A program made the position numbers and the translations under genes. Below the pieces are notes generated by a model. That model searched no databases, was not told where the DNA came from, and saw only the letters and a program-made list of their open reading frames with translations. A DNA stretch of 8,268 nt from positions 1 through 8,268 of the forward strand of contig JAQYWL010000247.1 of assembly GCA_030145035.1 (NCBI GenBank). The letters run 5' to 3'. This document shows, piece after piece, positions 5,508 through 8,268 of this stretch; position 1 is the stretch's first letter, and each line of letters starts with the position of its first letter. This DNA comes from Desulfobacteria bacterium. Its GTDB lineage: Bacteria; Desulfobacterota; Desulfobacteria; Desulfobacterales; C00003060.

Positions 5508-6473
5508 CTATAACCTTACGGAGGGAAACGATAGTTGTTCTCTAATCCCCTCATCAGCTTCGCTATCTTCAGCCAAGTCGTCTTCAGAGACGATAGGCCA
5601 GAATCTGAACTTGCTCCCTTCCAAATATCTCTCTTCAATCTCGAATGCGAGCCATCTTCTCTTTAGTCTTTCCGCCACTGCTCCCGTCGTATTGCTTCCG
5701 GCGAACGGATCCAACACCAAGTTGCCTTCGTCGGTAGTGAGCTTTATCGCAAATTCCGGGAGGTTCCACGGAAATCTTGCCGGATGCGGTTTTGTCCCGG
5801 CTTTCTCACAGGACTTGATATAGGCGTCGTTGGCACTATTGTTTCCGCATTCAAGCAAATTCGAAGGAATGGCACCCCCCTTGTCCCGTTTAAATTTGCC
5901 CGTGATCTTGTGGCCGCTGGGCCTCTCTTTTGCCCTATAACCTTTCTTGAGCAGCCTTTCCATATCCTTGCTGTATGGTGCCAGAACATTCAGGTTGGAA
6001 GCTTTGGGACGCTCTGTCTTGCTTAACCAGAATATATACTCGACAGAGTCTTTTACCCTTTGACGGGTGACGGTAACCCATTGGGCAGGGACCGGAAGCT
6101 TCGCAGGGTTGTGCCAAAATAATTCCTGAGCAAGAAAAAAACCAACCTTATCAACCAAAGCAACTAAAAGTTTGAAGTGATAAAGCGATTTCGTGGGGTG
6201 CCCTTTGTTGTAGCTCCCACCGATATTCAGGAAAAAACTGCCTTGCGGCTTCAGAACCCTGTTAAACTCCTTGGCGAATTCTAAGAACCATTCGACATAC
6301 TTGTCTTTATCTACGTTCCCATATTCCTTTTTGAAATGCAGCGCATAAGGGGGGGAGGTGAAAATCACGTCAACGCTGTCGGTACGAAGTTCCTTCAACA
6401 GGTCGAGTGCATCCCCCACGTAAGCCGCACCAAGCTCAGTTTCATAAACGGGGTTTTTGCTTGGGATAATCAA
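5508..6473 (-). CDS. Beta-class DNA methyltransferase, M.PvuII-like (probable N4-cytosine)
   Basis: The enzyme transfers methyl from S-adenosylmethionine to DNA to protect host sites. Numbered from TTG 6473 (321 residues), catalytic motif IV TSPPY is at 39-43 and the AdoMet loop DPFAGSNTTG at 255-264. That order (IV before I) marks the beta class. Blocks such as KKEYGN, KLPVPAQWV, RVKDSVEY, LAPYSKDM, RPSGH and HPARFPWNLPEF match M.PvuII (CAGCTG, N4-cytosine) as I remember it, where motif IV is SPPF. This places it close to that family, although target identity is not proven. TTG 6471-6473 is preferred because a GGAG (6483-6486) lies nine bases upstream; an earlier in-frame TTG at 6489-6491 overlaps that signal. 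The start lies inside the 3' end of the nuclease gene (32-bp overlap), which implies translational coupling. The acidic tail after about 290 (SEDDLAEDSEADEG) is extra relative to M.PvuII. Confidence 0.92.
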   Translation of the reverse strand: MIIPSKNPVYETELGAAYVGDALDLLKELRTDSVDVIFTSPPYALHFKKEYGNVDKDKYVEWFLEFAKEFNRVLKPQGSFFLNIGGSYNKGHPTKSLYHFKLLVALVDKVGFFLAQELFWHNPAKLPVPAQWVTVTRQRVKDSVEYIFWLSKTERPKASNLNVLAPYSKDMERLLKKGYRAKERPSGHKITGKFKRDKGGAIPSNLLECGNNSANDAYIKSCEKAGTKPHPARFPWNLPEFAIKLTTDEGNLVLDPFAGSNTTGAVAERLKRRWLAFEIEERYLEGSKFRFWPIVSEDDLAEDSEADEGIREQLSFPSVRL

Positions 6474-7155
6474 TCTTGATTTCTCCTGCAATGTCTTTCA
6501 GGACAACAATAACATCCTTTTCCCATGGAGTGGTGGGACTGAACGGCACAGGTTGAAATACTTTCAGCAAGTTGGGATCTCCGGCCTTTTCCAGATATTT
6601 GGTGGCAATGAAGAAGAAATCCCATTGCCCGGTCTGGTTAAACATACAAACAGCTAATATGTGGAAATGGCCAACAGAATATGAGCGCGTGTTGGTTCCA
6701 TCCTTGGAATTTCTGGTCTTCTGGACTTCGACTTTGTACGATGGTTTTTGCTTATAAATCCCATCCTCACCACTGCGCAGGTTCTTACACTCCACAGTGT
6801 ATTTCTGCCCTTTGTACGTGATCACAAAATCGGGAACCCCATCCTTGTCGCTCCATTTAAAGTCATCGATAGCCTTTCCTGCCTTCAAATTGCCAAGATA
6901 TTTGGCCAGATATAATTCCGCAAGCTTTCCTTTCACATCCACCTGAGCCCGAAAACCTTTATGTATGGCTCCCATAATGTCATCGGCAGGCGCATTGAAC
7001 ATCTCTTCAAGAGGGTGGAGCCCGACCCTAAACAGTTCCGCTAATGTGATACCCAGTGAATCCGCAATCTTCTGAAACGACGCAATGGTTGCGTTTCTCT
7101 CGCCTCGTTCAATTCCCCCTATGTAAGTGGGATGTAGCCCACTTTTCTCGGCCAA
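6442..7155 (-). CDS. PD-(D/E)XK restriction endonuclease with N-terminal XRE helix-turn-helix (C-protein/REase fusion, 5' end severed)
   Basis: This is the part of the gene that stays open. Numbered from the in-frame TTG 7153-7155, residues 1-45 are most of an XRE/C-protein-like helix-turn-helix (AEKSGLHPTYIGGIERGER, FQKIADSLGITLAELF). A linker (about 46-75) leads to a nuclease domain with D109 in GVPDF and E122-x-K124 in VECKN, the metal-binding core of the PD-(D/E)XK fold, followed by Q145-K146 and a hydrophobic strand GHFHILAVCMF. It resembles REases fused to their own controller and is not similar to R.PvuII as I recall it. It overlaps the downstream methylase gene, so the pair is one restriction-modification unit. 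The family's natural start is further upstream, at ATG 7228-7230, but a TAA at 7192-7194 lies between. The TTG has no properly spaced ribosome-binding site, so expression from it is doubtful. Confidence 0.8.
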   Translation of the reverse strand: MAEKSGLHPTYIGGIERGERNATIASFQKIADSLGITLAELFRVGLHPLEEMFNAPADDIMGAIHKGFRAQVDVKGKLAELYLAKYLGNLKAGKAIDDFKWSDKDGVPDFVITYKGQKYTVECKNLRSGEDGIYKQKPSYKVEVQKTRNSKDGTNTRSYSVGHFHILAVCMFNQTGQWDFFFIATKYLEKAGDPNLLKVFQPVPFSPTTPWEKDVIVVLKDIAGEIKIDYPKQKPRL

Positions 7156-7230
7156 GTCCTCTTGTGTCCAGCCTTTCGCTTTCCTAAGTGCTTAGACCTG
7201 CTGGCCGATTTGTTCGTGAATGTCAGCCAT
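7156..7230 (-). pseudogene. Severed 5' end of the regulator-nuclease fusion gene, in-frame TAA at codon 13
   Basis: Reading on from ATG 7228-7230 in the same frame as the nuclease gives MADIHEQIGQQV, a TAA (7192-7194), then ALRKAKGWTQEDLAEKSG, which runs directly into the helix-turn-helix. The pattern QQV-x-ALRKAKGWTQEDLA is the standard start of XRE/C-type proteins, with Arg or Lys expected at x; AAA to TAA is a single change. A +1 shift does not rescue the frame. The stop sits within a small inverted repeat CTAAG-TG-CTTAG (7184-7195, plus strand). No good ribosome-binding site precedes the ATG. If the base is real, helix 1 and part of helix 2 of the DNA-binding domain are lost. Confidence 0.75.
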
Positions 7231-7250
7231 ATTGTTTGACTAACATTCAC
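7216..7250. promoter_or_regulatory. Inverted repeat spanning the fusion-gene start codon
   Basis: GTGAATGT (7216-7223) and ACATTCAC (7243-7250) are perfect 8-bp arms around 19 bases that contain the ATG (7228-7230). In the mRNA the hairpin would hold the start codon in its loop. It could alternatively be a binding site for a dimeric repressor. Confidence 0.4.
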
Positions 7251-7267
7251 CGGAATCGGCCACAAGA

Positions 7268-7299
7268 GACTATAAGTATTAAACGCGACTATAAGTATT
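7268..7299 (-). promoter_or_regulatory. Two C-box-like operators upstream of the regulator-nuclease gene
   Basis: A 13-bp direct repeat GACTATAAGTATT occurs at 7268-7280 and 7287-7299, 19 bp start to start. On the coding (minus) strand each reads AATACTTATAGTC, containing TACTTATAGTC. This matches the published C-protein box pattern GACT-N3-AGTC at every fixed position but the first G. Such boxes are bound by controller proteins of restriction-modification systems, which fits the helix-turn-helix on the adjacent nuclease. The pair lies 38-69 bp upstream of the ATG, as expected for self-regulation. Confidence 0.65.
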
Positions 7300-7322
7300 G
7301 TCGAAAATCTTATTTAAGTTAC

Positions 7323-7351
7323 GTAATAGACACATAAAATTGGATCGTCAA
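7323..7351 (-). promoter_or_regulatory. Candidate sigma-70 promoter for the restriction-modification genes
   Basis: On the minus strand TTGACG (7346-7351) is followed after 17 bases by TATTAC (7323-7328). Transcription would begin near 7316, just upstream of the C-box pair, with a leader of about 86 bases to ATG 7230. The -10 matches TATAAT in four of six positions, so the call is moderate. Confidence 0.45.
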
Positions 7352-7795
7352 CATAAAAACGGCTCGGGTTAACCTATTTTGATTTAATCGCTATGTCACT
7401 CAGAGGTACACGTGCGAATGGGCGAGGCTCTCTCTTACATTCCTGCCTTCATTCTGACCCCATTACCCCGTTACCCTTCAGAATCCTTGACAAACACCTG
7501 CCCTGCTGGTAGCCTGCTTTTTCCATTGAAATAGCCCTGTGATCCATTAACCCCAATAATGGGGATGCCATGAACTGAATATAAGGACCCCGTTTCTCAC
7601 AAAAAAGTGGGGTTTTGCGTTTTGGAGCTAAGTGAAGGGTTGGATGGAAAAACTGAGTGTCATGGAGCCAAGTCGAAGAAAAAGAAGGTTCGGGGTTTCG
7701 ATATGCTTTTGAAATCGCAACATTTCGGATAGTTACGTACAGTGGCAAGGGATTTGTGATCCAGGATTGATATGATCAACTGTTGGTAATTACGG
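7352..7795. other. About 440-bp spacer rich in small inverted repeats
   Basis: No supported gene. The longest frame (minus strand, 7449-7748, 99 codons from TTG) has no ribosome-binding site, and I treat it as non-coding or as a conserved repeat. Structured spots: ATTCTGA / TCAGAAT (7451-7457 and 7478-7484) enclosing CCCCATTA-CCCCGTTA-CCCT; CCATTA / TAATGG (7544-7549 and 7557-7562), which competes with CCCC / GGGG (7551-7554 and 7561-7564); and ACCCC / GGGGT with a T-rich tail (7587-7616). The 3' part holds TTGAT-ATG-ATCAA (7767-7779) and GTAATTAC (7786-7793), just before the toxin promoter. Confidence 0.45.
7587..7616 (+). terminator. Possible weak terminator hairpin
   Basis: ACCCC (7587-7591) pairs with GGGGT (7609-7613), followed by TTTTGCGTTTT. 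The stem is only five base pairs with a 17-base loop, and no plus-strand gene precedes it, so it might instead insulate the toxin promoter or belong to a repeat. Confidence 0.25.
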
Positions 7796-7823
7796 TTGAC
7801 AGGCGTATCAAAATAGGTACAAT
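7796..7823 (+). promoter_or_regulatory. Strong sigma-70 promoter of the toxin-antitoxin operon
   Basis: TTGACA (7796-7801) is a perfect -35 box. TACAAT (7818-7823) matches five of six -10 positions, with a 16-base spacer. Transcription should start about 7829-7831, only a few bases before the toxin ATG at 7833. Confidence 0.75.
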
Positions 7824-7826
7824 ACG
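7804..7826. promoter_or_regulatory. Candidate operator overlapping the -10 box
   Basis: CGTAT (7804-7808) and ATACG (7822-7826) form an inverted repeat across the spacer and -10 box, a position where antitoxin binding would block transcription, as is usual for autoregulated toxin-antitoxin operons. The arms are short, so confidence is limited. Confidence 0.4.
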
Positions 7827-7832
7827 AGAGGG

Positions 7833-8183
7833 ATGCAAGACCGCCCATTACCAATAAGATTTTATAAAACAGCATCTGGCGGCGAACCTGTCAGAGCCTG
7901 GTTAAAAAGTCTACCGAGGGAAGAGAGAAAAATTATTGGAGATGACATGAAAACGGTTCAGTTCGGCTGGCCTCTCGGAATGCCTTTGGTACGAAAAATT
8001 GAGCCTGATTTGTGGGAGGTGAGGTCCAGATTGAAAAACAAGATTGCTCGTGTCCTTTTCACAATACATGAAAATCAGATTATACTATTACTACATGGAC
8101 TTATGAAAAAAGACCAGAAGCTTCCTTTGAAAGATAAAAATTTGGCAAAACAAAGATTCTCTAAATTGAGAGGTGCATTATGA
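7833..8183 (+). CDS. RelE/HigB-superfamily toxin (phage-derived Gp49-like)
   Basis: The protein has 116 residues, usual for the Gp49-like/HigB group (PF05973 type). These toxins are ribosome-dependent or free mRNA endonucleases that arrest translation when the antitoxin is lost. Signature blocks: IRFYKTASGGEPVRAWLKSL (8-27), the LWEVR strand (60-64), RVLFTI (73-78), and LLHGLMKKDQKLPLKD (86-101) with the basic cluster that carries active-site residues in relatives. Basic residues K92, K93, R108 and R113 are present; I see no sign of inactivation. ATG 7833-7835 is preceded by GAGAGGG placed too close for normal use and partly outside the expected transcript. Its TGA (8181-8183) overlaps the next ATG in ATGA, which couples toxin and antitoxin translation. 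Toxin before antitoxin is the typical higBA order. Confidence 0.9.
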   Translation: MQDRPLPIRFYKTASGGEPVRAWLKSLPREERKIIGDDMKTVQFGWPLGMPLVRKIEPDLWEVRSRLKNKIARVLFTIHENQIILLLHGLMKKDQKLPLKDKNLAKQRFSKLRGAL

Positions 8184-8268
8184 CTAATAAACATATAGGA
8201 AGCAACTTTGATCATTTTCTTGAGGAAGAAGGATTGCTTGAAGAATGCACTGAATCAGCCATCAAAAG
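8180..8268 (+). CDS. HigA-like antitoxin, N-terminal part only (cut by window end)
   Basis: The frame opens at ATG 8180-8182 within the toxin stop (ATGA overlap), and 29 codons are visible (MTNKHIGSNFDHFLEEEGLL, then ECTESAIK). GSNFDxFLEEEG is the usual opening of XRE-family antitoxins paired with Gp49-like toxins; their helix-turn-helix follows downstream, beyond the window. The product should neutralise the toxin and repress the shared promoter. The end at 8268 is the edge of the window, not a gene end. Confidence 0.8.
   Translation, partial: MTNKHIGSNFDHFLEEEGLLEECTESAIK

Noticed and set aside
5476..6026. Plus-strand open frames opposite the methyltransferase
   Set aside because: The minus strand here encodes a clear M.PvuII-like enzyme with both catalytic motifs; the plus-strand products are Ser/Leu-rich shadows.
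7192..7194. Programmed frameshift over the TAA in the fusion gene
   Set aside because: The nuclease frame is the same before and after the TAA, so a shift would leave the correct frame. Only readthrough, reinitiation or a mutation or error fits.
7449..7748. Minus-strand 99-codon frame as a protein gene
   Set aside because: It has a TTG start with no ribosome-binding site, no domain I can name, and dense hairpins through the DNA. I kept it only as a possible repeat or RNA block.

Overview
The window looks like accessory chromosome from a Gram-negative bacterium. A deltaproteobacterial (Desulfobacterota) host is my best guess. It rests on the style of the sensor kinase (an N-terminus beginning MTKKPTCEELEQ, then stacked PAS/GAF modules), the type of REP-associated transposase and the small STAS-like protein. 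No rRNA, tRNA or CRISPR array is visible, so the assignment is inference.

Layout. (1) Positions 10-3918, all on the minus strand: a soluble PAS-GAF-PAS histidine kinase of the NarX/DegS (HisKA_3) type, two single-domain CheY-like response regulators and a short STAS-like protein. No DNA-binding output domain is present. A possible 42-codon gene lies between the kinase and the first regulator. (2) Positions 4438-5365, plus strand: a decayed REP-associated tyrosine transposase (RAYT, Y1/HUH) element bounded by an 18-bp perfect inverted repeat. The transposase is broken three ways: by two small inserts (104 and 98 bp) that share CCCC(A)GTTAAAT-type inverted termini, and by an internal deletion of roughly 100 codons inferred from memory of the family. 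A 10-bp tandem repeat grows out of the right end. (3) Positions 5508-7351, minus strand: a restriction-modification locus. An XRE-type helix-turn-helix fused to a PD-(D/E)XK nuclease overlaps a beta-class methyltransferase that strongly resembles M.PvuII. Upstream are two direct repeats that match C-protein operator boxes. The fusion gene carries an in-frame TAA at its 13th codon, so its N-terminus is cut off as the sequence stands. (4) Positions 7796-8268, plus strand: a HigB/Gp49-type toxin and the start of its antitoxin gene, joined by an ATGA overlap and driven by a near-consensus promoter that leaves almost no leader.

How the parts work together. The kinase probably phosphorylates one or both receiver proteins, which would act by protein-protein contact. 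The restriction locus appears to be self-timed: the helix-turn-helix part of the fusion would bind the upstream boxes, and the methylase is translated by coupling to the nuclease gene. The stop codon suggests that restriction or its control is damaged or altered. The toxin-antitoxin pair next to the restriction genes and the battered transposon fit a defence or mobile-gene island. The most unusual features are the two nested mini-inserts in the transposase, and the regulator-nuclease fusion with operator boxes and an early stop codon.
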